Positions 53,552 to 62,748 of a DNA stretch of 64,000 nucleotides are shown here, in pieces. Within the stretch, counting starts at the first letter, position 1; every line of letters starts with the position of its first letter. The notes beneath the pieces are model-generated. The model was not told where the DNA came from. It saw only the letters and a list, made by a program, of their open reading frames with translations, and made no database searches. The translations under genes and the position numbers were made by a program. This DNA is from Bacillota bacterium. GTDB lineage: Bacteria > Bacillota > Clostridia > Lachnospirales > Lachnospiraceae. The DNA lies in the NCBI GenBank assembly GCA_023415635.1, contig JAEZJV010000040.1, positions 1 through 64,000 on the forward strand. Direction: 5' to 3'.

Positions 53552-54485
53552 GTTTCTCCCCCTTCGCAAGACGAATTCTCGGATCAATCACACCGTAAAG
53601 AATATCTACGAACAGCATGATGCCAATGTACATAATACTATAAATAAAGGTCAAGGCTACGACGACATTGTAATCATTGGACTGAATTGCCGATACCAAG
53701 AGGCTTCCGATGCCCGGTATGGAGAATAGCTTCTCGATTACAAGACTACCAGTCATAAGACCGACAACCAGCGGAGCAAGAACCGTAATAATTGGTATGA
53801 GAGCATTTCTTAAGGCATGTTTAAAGATGAGATGGAAGCTGTTCAATCCTTTACTCTCTGCCAGTAGCATATAATCCGAGCCAAGTACCTCCAGCATCTC
53901 CGTTCTCGTAAAACGTGCGACCGTTGCTACCGTAAACATACAGAGCGATATAGTTGGCATAACAGAGGAATAAAGCGGAGCTTCCACCTGGTATAGCAAC
54001 GGAAACCATTTTAGACGAAATCCCAAGGAGTATATAAGAGCCATCGCAAATACATAGGATGGTAAGCTGACACCAAGTACCGAGATCACTGTGGTAATTG
54101 TGTCATAAATCGTATTATGCTTAATCGCAGCAACGATGCCCAGTATCAAACCGATAATTGTTCCGATCAAAATTGCCTGACCTCCGATTCTAAGGGAGAT
54201 AGGCAATCTGGTCTGCAACAATGCAGTAATCGGCGTATTTTTCGATATTGTATAAGAAACACCAAAATCCCCGGTAAGCATAGCTCTTATGTAATTAAAA
54301 AATCTAATCAGCACGGGTTTATCCAGTCCATATTTGGCATTGATGATCGCTCGCTGGGAATCGGTCAGCTTCTCATCATAAAAGGGTGAGCCCGGCATCA
54401 GCTCCAGCATTAAAAACAGAACCAGTAATATAACCAAAAGAGTTATAACCGAAATAATAACTCTTTTCATAATATATTTCTTCAC
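53544..54485 (-). CDS. oppB: oligopeptide ABC transporter permease OppB
   Basis: A 313-residue permease with six membrane segments. The DppB/OppB EAA loop YMLLAESKGLNSFHLIFKHALRN lies near residue 205. It forms the pore with OppC. It is about 160 bp downstream of oppA, with a hairpin in between. Confidence 0.94.
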   Translation of the reverse strand: MKKYIMKRVIISVITLLVILLVLFLMLELMPGSPFYDEKLTDSQRAIINAKYGLDKPVLIRFFNYIRAMLTGDFGVSYTISKNTPITALLQTRLPISLRIGGQAILIGTIIGLILGIVAAIKHNTIYDTITTVISVLGVSLPSYVFAMALIYSLGFRLKWFPLLYQVEAPLYSSVMPTISLCMFTVATVARFTRTEMLEVLGSDYMLLAESKGLNSFHLIFKHALRNALIPIITVLAPLVVGLMTGSLVIEKLFSIPGIGSLLVSAIQSNDYNVVVALTFIYSIMYIGIMLFVDILYGVIDPRIRLAKGEKHE

Positions 54486-54575
54486 AAATTCACACTCCTT
54501 AATCTATAAGCTGAACATCCTTTCTTCTCTGTATGCAAGTTCGGCCAGTATATGGTACGTAACTTAAAAATCGAT

Positions 54576-54608
54576 AATAACCCGTACTGATTTACAGCGC
54601 GGGTTATT
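54576..54608 (-). terminator. hairpin between oppA and oppB, partial terminator
   Basis: AATAACCCG (54576-54584) pairs perfectly with 54600-54608 across a 15-nt loop. On the minus strand ATCGATTTTT follows, a delayed U-run. It probably lets only part of the transcripts continue, giving more OppA than permease. Confidence 0.65.
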
Positions 54609-54643
54609 ACCATGCAACAACTAAAGGTCAATCCAGTTTATTC

Positions 54644-56326
54644 TTAATTCATAGTCGCATTCTTGTAAATTCTAGTTACACCTACGGAGTGGAATTCGAT
54701 ACCTTCAACACCCGATTTAATCATAACTGCATCACCCTTCTGATATACAGGGAGGATAACAGCCTCATCCATAACCATGGTTTCAGCTTTCTTAAGTGCT
54801 TCCCATCTAGCGCTCAAATCGAGAGCTAAATCCCCCTTCTTGCAGGATTGAATTATAGTATCATACTCGCTATTAGACCAGAAGCCATAGTTGTTCGGAC
54901 TGTCTGTAATCCACATGTCGAGATAGGTCATCGGATCTGCATAGTCGGGGCCCCAACGAGTTAAGCCAAGTTCAAAGTCCCCTTGCTGTAATCTTTCAAC
55001 ACGATTCTTTTTAGGCATAGTTTGAATTTCAATTGTAATACCGGGTAATGTTGTCTGTATCTCAGACTGGATAAATTGAGCAACATTAGTTGCCGATTCC
55101 GTGTCTTCAACAATCATGGTATATTTTAAGGTAGTTACGCCCAGCTCGGACTGTGCTGCCTTCCAGTATTCCAATGCTTTTGCTTTATCGGTTGCCAGGT
55201 AGGTTCCAGTGGTCTCACGGAAATCCTTACCATCGGGACCTGTTGCAAGCTTGGTAGGTACGGCAAAGTCTGCAACGATGGAGCCATCCTTTAAGATATT
55301 ATTCGCAATAGCAGCTTTATCATAAGCAAGAGCCATAGCCTTACGAAGATTTACATTCTCGAGTCCTGCCACCTTCTGATTCGGTGATACATACCACAGA
55401 TAACCTGCCATAATATTATGGAATTCAGGATCAGCCTGGAACTGCTCAACCTGCTCACCGGATAAGGTAGCTACATCCAAATCACCATTTTGATAGGACA
55501 GCATAGCCTGCTGAGAATCCTTGATTACCTGATACTGAATACCCTCCAGAGCAACCTTGGAAGCGTCCCAGTAGGTAGGGCTCTTAGCAAGACTGATTGT
55601 CGTAGCGGCAGGCTCATAAGCAGTTATTACAAAAGGTCCGTTACTTAAAATTGTCTCCGGAGAGGTTCCAAAGCTGTCACCTGCTGCCGTAAAGAACTCT
55701 TCATTTACAGGCAGGAAGGACGGGAATGCCATTAATGATTCAAAGAAAGGTACAGGAACGTCAAGATTAACCACCAGAGTCTTGTCATCCTGTGCTGTTA
55801 CTCCCAACTGATCCACTGCAATCTCTCCTGCAGTAATTGAACCTGCATTCTTAATTCCTGCGATTTCTGCGATAAATGCATACTCACTGGCTACTGCCGG
55901 ATCAACCAGACGTCTCCAGGCAAACACGAAATCCTTTGCAGTTACAGCTGTTCCATTGCTCCATTTCGCATCCCTGAGCTTAAAGGTATAGGTCAAGCCG
56001 TCTGCGCTCTTATCTACTGATTCTGCCATAGCTAAAATCGGAGTACCGTTTGCATCCACGGAATATAATCCTTCTGTTACAGCAGCAATTACTTCAAAGG
56101 ATGTTCCATCGGTTGCAATCTGTGGATCCATAGAAGCTACTTCAACATCAAAATGTACCTTAAGGACCTTTCCTGCAGCACTGACTTCGTCTTTCTGCTC
56201 TGGTGCCTTATTGTCAGTTGTAGTGGCAGCATCCTCTTTGTCCGGATTACCTTTATTGCAGGCTACAAGTGAAAAGGTCAGCACAAGCACAAGCATAAGT
56301 GCCAATAATTTACTTAATTTCTTCAT
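54644..56326 (-). CDS. oppA: oligopeptide-binding lipoprotein OppA
   Basis: A 560-residue binding protein. The signal peptide ends in a lipobox with Cys23 (LVACNKG); a Thr/Asp-rich linker follows and then the SBP_bac_5 domain with KLRDAKWSNGTAVTAKDFVFAWRR. It captures peptides outside the cell and passes them to OppBC. It is the first gene of the operon, after a sigma-A promoter and a leader hairpin. AAGGAGGATAATAT precedes ATG. Confidence 0.95.
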   Translation of the reverse strand: MKKLSKLLALMLVLVLTFSLVACNKGNPDKEDAATTTDNKAPEQKDEVSAAGKVLKVHFDVEVASMDPQIATDGTSFEVIAAVTEGLYSVDANGTPILAMAESVDKSADGLTYTFKLRDAKWSNGTAVTAKDFVFAWRRLVDPAVASEYAFIAEIAGIKNAGSITAGEIAVDQLGVTAQDDKTLVVNLDVPVPFFESLMAFPSFLPVNEEFFTAAGDSFGTSPETILSNGPFVITAYEPAATTISLAKSPTYWDASKVALEGIQYQVIKDSQQAMLSYQNGDLDVATLSGEQVEQFQADPEFHNIMAGYLWYVSPNQKVAGLENVNLRKAMALAYDKAAIANNILKDGSIVADFAVPTKLATGPDGKDFRETTGTYLATDKAKALEYWKAAQSELGVTTLKYTMIVEDTESATNVAQFIQSEIQTTLPGITIEIQTMPKKNRVERLQQGDFELGLTRWGPDYADPMTYLDMWITDSPNNYGFWSNSEYDTIIQSCKKGDLALDLSARWEALKKAETMVMDEAVILPVYQKGDAVMIKSGVEGIEFHSVGVTRIYKNATMN

Positions 56327-56369
56327 ATATTATCCTCCTTAATGAAGTTCATAAAGCTTCAATAAAAAA

Positions 56370-56401
56370 ATGTAGTCAAAAAAAAAGATTAGTGACTACA
56401 T
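56370..56401 (-). promoter_or_regulatory. leader hairpin of the opp operon
   Basis: ATGTAGTCA (56370-56378) pairs perfectly with 56393-56401; the 14-nt loop is almost all A on the plus strand (U in the RNA). It lies between the promoter and the oppA ribosome site. Role as operator or mRNA stabiliser is not determined. Confidence 0.55.
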
Positions 56402-56432
56402 CGCCTTATGTCTTATCCATATTATGTATTTT

Positions 56433-56460
56433 ATTATAACTTTTTTGACGACTTTGTCAA
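56433..56460 (-). promoter_or_regulatory. vegetative promoter of the opp operon
   Basis: Read on the minus strand TTGACA (56460-56455) and TATAAT (56438-56433) are 16 bp apart. The -35 forms part of a short palindrome TTGAC...GTCAA (56445-56460), which could bind a repressor. Confidence 0.82.
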
Positions 56461-56611
56461 TAAAAATTTGTATTGCAAGATTGTGTTAATGTAATATAAT
56501 GCTGAACCTCCTATGTCAATAATGGATAATTTATGTGTAACGCAAGAAAAAATTGCAGTCCTATGCCTTATGATAATTATTATAAAATTTTGATATTTGT
56601 GGAAATGAATA

Positions 56612-56641
56612 TTGTAACAGTCAGGCATGGTATGGTATAAT
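56612..56641 (+). promoter_or_regulatory. promoter of the DegV gene
   Basis: TTGTAA (56612-56617), an 18-bp spacer and TATAAT (56636-56641), with TGG just before the -10 (extended -10 feature). It lies about 70 bp before the gene. Confidence 0.65.
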
Positions 56642-56711
56642 ATATGATATCGTTATTAAAACTACCTGAATCGCTTTTAATAATTTCAAAAGAAAGGAAC
56701 GGTGCAGTTCA

Positions 56712-57581
56712 GTGAAGAATTTCGTTATTACTACAGATACAACATGTGATCTGCCACAGGATTATCTTCTGCAGCACAATATAACGCTGCTGCCTTTATA
56801 TTACAATTTTAACGGAACAGTATACGGAGATAAGGTTTTTCTTGAGCCGAAGGAATTTTATGACCGCATGAGAAAGGGAGAGATGCCCACCACGATGGCA
56901 GTTAATCCAGGTACAGCCAGGGATATATTCACGGAGCTTTTGGACAAGGGCTATGATATCCTGCATATTGCTTTTTCTTCTGCACTCAGTGGTAGCTGCT
57001 CCGTAGCAGAAACAGTTGCAAGAGAGCTTTGTGACGAACGCACAGATGCCAGGATCGTCGTAATCGACTCGCTCTGTGCATCTCTGGGTGAGGGCCTGTT
57101 GGTTCATAAGGCCGTACAGCTCAAGGAAAGCGGTAAATCCCTAACAGAGGTTACTGACTGGCTTGAGAAGAACAAACTACAGCTCTGTCATCTTTTCACC
57201 GTTGATGATCTGCACCACCTGCATCGAGGCGGACGCGTTACTAAGGCTGCCGCTATCATCGGAACTCTAATTAATGTAAAGCCTGTTCTTCATGTAAATA
57301 ATGAAGGCCGTCTCATTCCTCTCAATAACGTGAGAGGCCGGAAGAAGGCTTTGCTTTCATTGGTAGATGCCATGGAGGAAAAGCTTAAAAATTACAATGG
57401 TCTGAATGAAGATATTTTTATCAGTCACGGTGACAGCGAAGAGGATGCCCGCTTTGTAGCAGACCAGATCAAGGAACGATTTGGGCCTTCCAATTTACTG
57501 ATTAATTATGTAAGTCCTACCATTGGATCTCACTCCGGTCCGGGAACCATTGCACTGTTCTTTATGGGAAAAGAAAGATAA
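56712..57581 (+). CDS. DegV-family fatty-acid-binding protein
   Basis: A 289-residue DegV fold protein, the type that binds a fatty acid and can act as the FakB subunit of fatty-acid kinase. Family blocks: ITTDTTCDLP at the start, GEMPTTMAVNPGTA (ligand loop), HRGGRVTKAAAIIGTLINVKPVL and IGSHSGPGTIALFF at the end. It starts with GTG at 56712; AAAGGAA is about 12 nt upstream. It is monocistronic. Confidence 0.93.
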   Translation: MKNFVITTDTTCDLPQDYLLQHNITLLPLYYNFNGTVYGDKVFLEPKEFYDRMRKGEMPTTMAVNPGTARDIFTELLDKGYDILHIAFSSALSGSCSVAETVARELCDERTDARIVVIDSLCASLGEGLLVHKAVQLKESGKSLTEVTDWLEKNKLQLCHLFTVDDLHHLHRGGRVTKAAAIIGTLINVKPVLHVNNEGRLIPLNNVRGRKKALLSLVDAMEEKLKNYNGLNEDIFISHGDSEEDARFVADQIKERFGPSNLLINYVSPTIGSHSGPGTIALFFMGKER

Positions 57582-57621
57582 GCTTTCTGACTGTTCAGTA
57601 CAGAATAATCTGAATAGAAAT

Positions 57622-57653
57622 GGGTGTTACCATGATGGTAACACCCTCTTTTT
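57622..57653 (+). terminator. terminator of the DegV gene
   Basis: GGGTGTTACCA (57622-57632) pairs perfectly with 57636-57646 around a TGA loop, then TCTTTTTC. A typical intrinsic terminator. Confidence 0.9.
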
Positions 57654-57817
57654 CTCTGTAATCTGATTTTGCTTACCTTACCAAACAAGACATAAGCTTT
57701 TTTGGGGACTGAGCGATAGCGATATAAGGATTATGGTTGTGCTTAATTTTTCCATATGCTATAATTCGTTAAAATGTAATTCTATTTGCGTTGAGACTGA
57801 TGGGGAGGGTGAACGGT

Positions 57818-58519
57818 ATGATGGAGAATGATAGGATTTTAGTGATTGAGGATGATGCGGATATCAATAGATTGCTTTGCAGGTATCTTGAGAGGGAGGG
57901 CTATCAGGTAGTCGGTGCATTCTCGGGAACCGAGGCGAAGCTGCAGCTTCAGCTAGGCTCCTTTGCATTGATTTTACTGGATCTGATGTTACCAGGAGCC
58001 TCAGGAGAAGAGCTTATTCATGAAGTCAGACAGACCTCCCATATACCGATTATTGTCATATCGGCAAAAACAGCACTGGAATCCAAGGTGAAGGTCCTAA
58101 AGACCGGCGCCGATGACTATGTGACCAAGCCCTTTGAACGTGAGGAGGTTTTGGCGCGGGTGGATGCCCTGCTACGCAGAAGCCGCAACACCAATGTACC
58201 TGCAGCAAATTCCCTGATGAATAAATATATTCTGAAGCAACTGGTATTAAATCCTGTCTCCAGAGAGGTTGTCGTAAAGGATCATGCCATCGCTTTGACT
58301 GCTTATGAATTCGATATTCTGCTGCTTCTACTGAAAAATCCGGATAAGGTATTCACCAAGGAGCAACTCTATCAGGATATCTGGAAGACCGGTTATTATG
58401 GTGAGGATAATACCATCAACGTCCATATCAGTAACATCCGTAAGAAAATCAAGGAATATGACGGCGATTCCTACATCAAAACAGTGTGGGGTATCGGCTT
58501 TAAAGTCGATACTGTATAA
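57818..58519 (+). CDS. OmpR-family response regulator
   Basis: A 233-residue regulator: receiver domain (about 1-118) with EDDAD, phospho-acceptor Asp55 in LDLMLPGASG and Lys in VTKPF; C-terminal winged helix (about 135-230) with FTKEQLYQDIWKTG and VWGIGFK. The ATG at 57818 follows GGGGAGGG. It is separated from its partner kinase by two transporter genes and probably controls them. Confidence 0.93.
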   Translation: MMENDRILVIEDDADINRLLCRYLEREGYQVVGAFSGTEAKLQLQLGSFALILLDLMLPGASGEELIHEVRQTSHIPIIVISAKTALESKVKVLKTGADDYVTKPFEREEVLARVDALLRRSRNTNVPAANSLMNKYILKQLVLNPVSREVVVKDHAIALTAYEFDILLLLLKNPDKVFTKEQLYQDIWKTGYYGEDNTINVHISNIRKKIKEYDGDSYIKTVWGIGFKVDTV

Positions 58520-58657
58520 GCACATTTATCTTTATGCTTTCTTTAAACTTTATTAAGTACTTATTAAAATTCGCTCACTATAATTACAATCATCTGGACT
58601 AAACAACATACGAATCACGCTTGAAGAAATCATGGTTTATTTGAAAGGAGTAATAAG

Positions 58658-59581
58658 GTGAGAGAAGTTATCCTAGCTACGAAGAATCTTACGAAGAATT
58701 ATAACAAAATTTCCGCCCTGAAGGATGTCAACCTGGAGCTTAAGCAGGGAGAAATCTACGGTCTTGTCGGCAAGAACGGCGCGGGAAAGACGACATTGTT
58801 GCGTATCCTAAGCGGTCAGGCTTTCCCATCGGAGGGAAGTGTATCCTTATTCGGAGCCACCTCCGGGTATGAGCTGAACAGGGAACGGAAAAGAATCGGG
58901 AGCATCATTGAAATCCCCAGCTTCTATTCTAATATGACAGCGGAGCAAAATCTTGAGTATTATCGTCTCCAGCGTGGTATCCCCGGAAAAAGCTGTGTAA
59001 AGGAGGCACTTGCCGAGGTTGGACTTTGTAACACCGATAAGAAAAAGTACAAGAGCTTCTCACTTGGAATGAAGCAACGGCTTGGTCTTGCTCTGGCATT
59101 GATGAATCAGCCCGAAATCCTTCTTTTGGATGAGCCGATTAATGGCCTTGACCCCTTCGGAATTGTTGAAATCCGTAATCTGTTAATCAGGCTTAACCGA
59201 GACAAAAATATTACGATTCTGATCTCCAGCCATATTCTAACAGAGCTTTCCAATTTGGTAACCTTTTATGGTTTTATTGATAAAGGCGTCCTGGTTAAGC
59301 AGCTGTCCCAGGAGGATTTGTCAAAGGAATGTAACCGATATCTGGAGCTTAGGGTGGATCAGACAGCAAAGATGATTGCTTTACTTGAGAATCAGCTTCA
59401 TTGCAGCTCCTATCTAGTAACTCCGGATCATACCATCCAGATCTTTGACTATCCGGAGCAGACCAGTAGGGTCACTGAGCTTGCAGTCGCTAACGGCATA
59501 GGTCTAAGCTCAATCGGTATCAAGGAAATCAACCTGGAGAACTATTTCATTCAACTGGTAGGAGGGGAAAGCAATGACTAA
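58658..59581 (+). CDS. ABC transporter ATPase, peptide-antibiotic resistance type (BcrA-like)
   Basis: A 307-residue ATPase: Walker A GKNGAGKTT (about 40-48), signature SLGMKQRLG, Walker B ILLLDEPINGLD, and a C-terminal extension. It belongs to the BcrA/lantibiotic-immunity group that exports or displaces cell-wall-active peptides such as bacitracin. The start is GTG-like at 58658 with GGAGTAATAAG before it. It overlaps the permease gene by 8 nt. Confidence 0.93.
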   Translation: MREVILATKNLTKNYNKISALKDVNLELKQGEIYGLVGKNGAGKTTLLRILSGQAFPSEGSVSLFGATSGYELNRERKRIGSIIEIPSFYSNMTAEQNLEYYRLQRGIPGKSCVKEALAEVGLCNTDKKKYKSFSLGMKQRLGLALALMNQPEILLLDEPINGLDPFGIVEIRNLLIRLNRDKNITILISSHILTELSNLVTFYGFIDKGVLVKQLSQEDLSKECNRYLELRVDQTAKMIALLENQLHCSSYLVTPDHTIQIFDYPEQTSRVTELAVANGIGLSSIGIKEINLENYFIQLVGGESND

Positions 59582-60350
59582 TTATATCAGAAGTGAATTC
59601 TATCGTCTGTCACACAGCAGAAGCACTTATTTATTCATACTTATTTGTTCCGCATTACTCACCAGTGCACATGTAATGCTTGTCGTAGTCGCTCACCGCG
59701 AGGAAGGCTTCCCTTATGCAACCACGGATTTTGCCTTCGGACTTTTTTACAGCTCCATATCTGCGGTTTTTCTTCTCTGTATTACCGTAGCATCAATTAT
59801 ATTTGGTAATGAGTACAACCAGCATACCTTGAAGAACAGTATTTCTTATGGTATTAGCAGAGGAAGCATCTACTTTGGCAAGCTTATCGTTGAGATAATC
59901 TATGCACTGATTGCCTTCACAGTCATCACCGGTGTGGATATTGGTACCGCCTATCTTCTGCTTGAGAATTCCGGCCCCGAAGGTCTGGAGCTTCTTCTTA
60001 AATACTGCTTTGCAGCCTTACCTCAGTTACTGTTTGCACTGGCAGCAACGAACTGCTTTCTTTTTATCATTGAAAGCAATGGAACTGCTATCGGAGTAAT
60101 TATCGGAACTACGGTTGTATATCCAATCATCAATGGCTACCTTGGGATAAAGTTTGATTTTTTTGCAAGGCTGAATCATATTTTACCCTGGAATATCATC
60201 AATGCCATTAGTTTTGATGATAAGATGCAGATGCTCCTTCCCTGGGCAGGTAAGGATGGGTACATCAACAGCTGGCTGTTCGGTATGCTCTTTATGGTTG
60301 TGTTTATCCTGATTGGGTTTGCAGCCTTTAGACGCAAGGAAGTACAATAA
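59574..60350 (+). CDS. ABC-2-type permease partner of the peptide-resistance transporter
   Basis: A 258-residue membrane protein with six hydrophobic segments and the ABC-2 layout (NEYNQHTLKNSISYGISRGSIYFGKL loop). It pairs with the overlapping ATPase gene. The substrate is inferred from the gene set, not from the permease itself. Confidence 0.88.
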   Translation: MTNYIRSEFYRLSHSRSTYLFILICSALLTSAHVMLVVVAHREEGFPYATTDFAFGLFYSSISAVFLLCITVASIIFGNEYNQHTLKNSISYGISRGSIYFGKLIVEIIYALIAFTVITGVDIGTAYLLLENSGPEGLELLLKYCFAALPQLLFALAATNCFLFIIESNGTAIGVIIGTTVVYPIINGYLGIKFDFFARLNHILPWNIINAISFDDKMQMLLPWAGKDGYINSWLFGMLFMVVFILIGFAAFRRKEVQ

Positions 60351-60358
60351 AACAGAAT

Positions 60359-60381
60359 CACCTCCTCAAGTTGAGGAGGTG
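60359..60381 (+). promoter_or_regulatory. hairpin between permease and kinase genes
   Basis: CACCTCCTC (60359-60367) pairs perfectly with GAGGAGGTG (60373-60381) across AAGTT. Its right arm looks like a ribosome site, but the real one (GGAGG, 60402-60406) comes later. There is no T-run, so it may tune kinase expression rather than terminate. Confidence 0.55.
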
Positions 60382-60414
60382 TGCTTCTATTAATCACAAA
60401 TGGAGGTGTGTCAC

Positions 60415-61320
60415 ATGGAATATATCTATATTGTATTGATTATCCTGATACTTTTTCTATCCGCACGCCTCTTTTTCCTTCACAAAGCGATTAACTCCGC
60501 TTCTGATCAGATGGAGGAGATTGAAAATTATCCGGAGCAGAACCGACACCTAAAATCCTCTTTCCCAGATAAGAAGCTGGAACGACTGCTTCGAAAGATC
60601 AATGAGGTATATCTTGCAAGACAGCAGGAACGTATTGTTTACCAAAAAAGAGAGACCCAGCTCCGGCAGGAAATCGAAAATATCTCCCATGATTTAAGGA
60701 CTCCTCTGACTTCGATCCTCGGCTATGCCAGTTTTCTCAAGGAGGACGATTTAAAACCTGAGGAACGCAGGGAATATGTAGATATCATACAAAAAAGAGC
60801 CAGAATTCTTCAAAGCTTCATACAGGATTTTTATGAAATATCAAGGATTGAAGCAGATGATTATCCCCTTGTGTTGGAGGTGATTCCTGTTCAGTCTCTG
60901 CTCAAGGAAGCACTTGTTGCCTATTATCATGAATTCGAACAAAAGCAGCTGGGAATCACGGCAGAGCTGGAGGATAGACCCGCTCTGATTATTGCTGATA
61001 AAATCCAGTTTAACCGCATCCTGAATAACTTAATTCAGAATGCTCTCAAGTATTCTAAAAGGCAGTTTAAAATCAGACAGTTCATGGCGCATGGCTGCTG
61101 TTTTATCCAATTTATCAATGATACGGGTGTCACCGGTTCTGAAGAGCTTCCTCTGATCTTTAATCGTTTTTATACCGGAGACCAATCTCGCGGTAATCTA
61201 AGCAGTGGTCTGGGACTGACCATCACTAAGCTCCTTGTCGAGAAGATGAAGGGTCAGATTGATGCACGAATGGAACAGGATATGTTCATTATCGAAATTA
61301 TGTGGAGATGTCATATTTAA
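60415..61320 (+). CDS. sensor histidine kinase
   Basis: A 301-residue kinase with one N-terminal membrane segment (about 4-24) and no extracellular sensor. HisKA box has His92 in NISHDLRTPLTSI; HATPase has NNLIQNALKYS and SGLGLTI, while the usual DxGxG reads NDTGVTG. Such short kinases rely on a transporter to sense the signal. The ATG at 60415 follows GGAGG by 8 nt. Confidence 0.92.
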   Translation: MEYIYIVLIILILFLSARLFFLHKAINSASDQMEEIENYPEQNRHLKSSFPDKKLERLLRKINEVYLARQQERIVYQKRETQLRQEIENISHDLRTPLTSILGYASFLKEDDLKPEERREYVDIIQKRARILQSFIQDFYEISRIEADDYPLVLEVIPVQSLLKEALVAYYHEFEQKQLGITAELEDRPALIIADKIQFNRILNNLIQNALKYSKRQFKIRQFMAHGCCFIQFINDTGVTGSEELPLIFNRFYTGDQSRGNLSSGLGLTITKLLVEKMKGQIDARMEQDMFIIEIMWRCHI

Positions 61321-61387
61321 TCTTGCATAATTCCATCATAAACGATAAAATATGGATTATATCTATGTTCGAAAGGATGAAGCTACT

Positions 61388-62284
61388 ATGAGCTATACCA
61401 ATAAGGATCATTTAATCGGTACCTTTTATATATTTATCTCTGCGGTTCTGTTCAGCCTTGCGGGTGTATTGATCAAAATGATTTCCTGGTCCTCCCTTAG
61501 CATCAACGGCCTACGTAATCTTTTTGCTTTTCTCGTTATGATGGTTTATCTCAGAAAAATCCACCACAAAATCGTAATTAGCAAGGCCGTCATTCTTGGC
61601 TCTGCCTGTAATTTGTTCATGAATCTGACCTTTGCCATGGCTACTAAGATGACTTCTGCTGCCAATGCAATCGTCTTACAATTTACTGAACCCATTTTTT
61701 TAATTCTGTTTCTCTGGATAATCTGGAAGCAAAAACCGGACAAAAAGGCTGTTATTGCCTGTTTATTCGTATTTGCCGGAATACTATGCTTCTTCTTCAA
61801 TGAGATATCCTTAAGCGGACAGATAGGTAATATCCTTGCCATCGTCTCCGGAATCTTTTATGCCTTTGTCTTTTTAATCAAGAAGATGAAGAATGCTGAT
61901 TTTGAATCTTCTATCATCTTGTCCCAGCTGCTAAGCTTCCTGCTGCTTATGCCCTGGTATTTCAAAGAATCGGATTATGCACCAAAGAACTTTATCCTTG
62001 TAATCATTCTGGGTATTTTTCAGCTTGGAATTGCGTATATATTCCTTGCTAAGGGATTGGATCGTGTATCTCCGGTCAGCGCATCTCTGACTTCAACGAT
62101 TGAGCCTATCCTAAATCCCATCTTGGTTGCGCTATTCTACGGTGAACTGCTGACTCCTGTTGCTATTCTCGGTGCAGCTATCGTCCTCCTGTCTGCTACT
62201 GCGTATAATATTGTCCATGCAAAAAGTGATGCAAAACTCCTGAACCCCGGCGCCTCAGCTATGATAGAATCCACGGAAGGATAA
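61388..62284 (+). CDS. EamA-family DMT transporter
   Basis: A 298-residue membrane protein with about ten hydrophobic segments in two EamA repeats (about 10-135 and 148-285). The second repeat carries SPVSASLTSTIEPILNPILVALFYGE, typical of the family. It exports or imports small metabolites; the substrate is unknown. The start at 61388 follows AAAGGATGAAGC. It ends the plus-strand group. Confidence 0.88.
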   Translation: MSYTNKDHLIGTFYIFISAVLFSLAGVLIKMISWSSLSINGLRNLFAFLVMMVYLRKIHHKIVISKAVILGSACNLFMNLTFAMATKMTSAANAIVLQFTEPIFLILFLWIIWKQKPDKKAVIACLFVFAGILCFFFNEISLSGQIGNILAIVSGIFYAFVFLIKKMKNADFESSIILSQLLSFLLLMPWYFKESDYAPKNFILVIILGIFQLGIAYIFLAKGLDRVSPVSASLTSTIEPILNPILVALFYGELLTPVAILGAAIVLLSATAYNIVHAKSDAKLLNPGASAMIESTEG

Positions 62285-62342
62285 CCACTCTCTGGCCTAG
62301 GAGATCATCAGATATCTATATCAGGAACTCAAAGTATAATTG

Positions 62343-62391
62343 AATAATACCCCAAATGACAGTATTATCTCCTGTCATTTGGGGTATTATT
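62343..62391. terminator. strong terminator after the EamA gene
   Basis: A 20-bp perfect stem (62343-62362 with 62372-62391) with a 9-nt loop. The stem core is CCCCAAATGACAG/CTGTCATTTGGGG. It lies between convergent genes and can serve both. Confidence 0.88.
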
Positions 62392-62410
62392 ATAGCCATA
62401 TTATCTTTTA

Positions 62411-62620
62411 TCAAAATGTTCCCCCGTTATGAAGATTACGGACCACCTCGGTGACCCGGTTCTTAGCTTCATCGCCTGTTGTGGAACCTTCTATATAATC
62501 AACCAGTTCCTTTTTATCTTGATCCGATAAATTCACAAAACTCTTCATTGCGTCCATATCCAATGCCAGACGCATACCAAGTCCAACGGGAAGCTGATGT
62601 TCATTGTCAATCAGACTCAT
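62411..62620 (-). CDS. small conserved-looking protein of unknown function
   Basis: A 69-residue protein. The first third is MSLIDNEHQLPVGLGMRLAL; a helical part follows with FVNLSDQDKKELVDYIE and NRVTEVVRNL. It faintly recalls the C-terminal tail of YdeI/OmdA-like proteins, but I do not assign a function. AAAGGAGCAGGCT precedes ATG at 62620. A terminator-like stem lies beyond its stop. Confidence 0.6.
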   Translation of the reverse strand: MSLIDNEHQLPVGLGMRLALDMDAMKSFVNLSDQDKKELVDYIEGSTTGDEAKNRVTEVVRNLHNGGTF

Positions 62621-62748
62621 AGCCTGCTCCTTTCTTTTGCCATGCAAGACCTTCCATATTTCCTATGCATGATAATAAACAGTACAAATAGAATGCTTCA
62701 AGCTTAGTATCTGATAAAAAGATTATTTTATGATAAAAATTAAATGTT

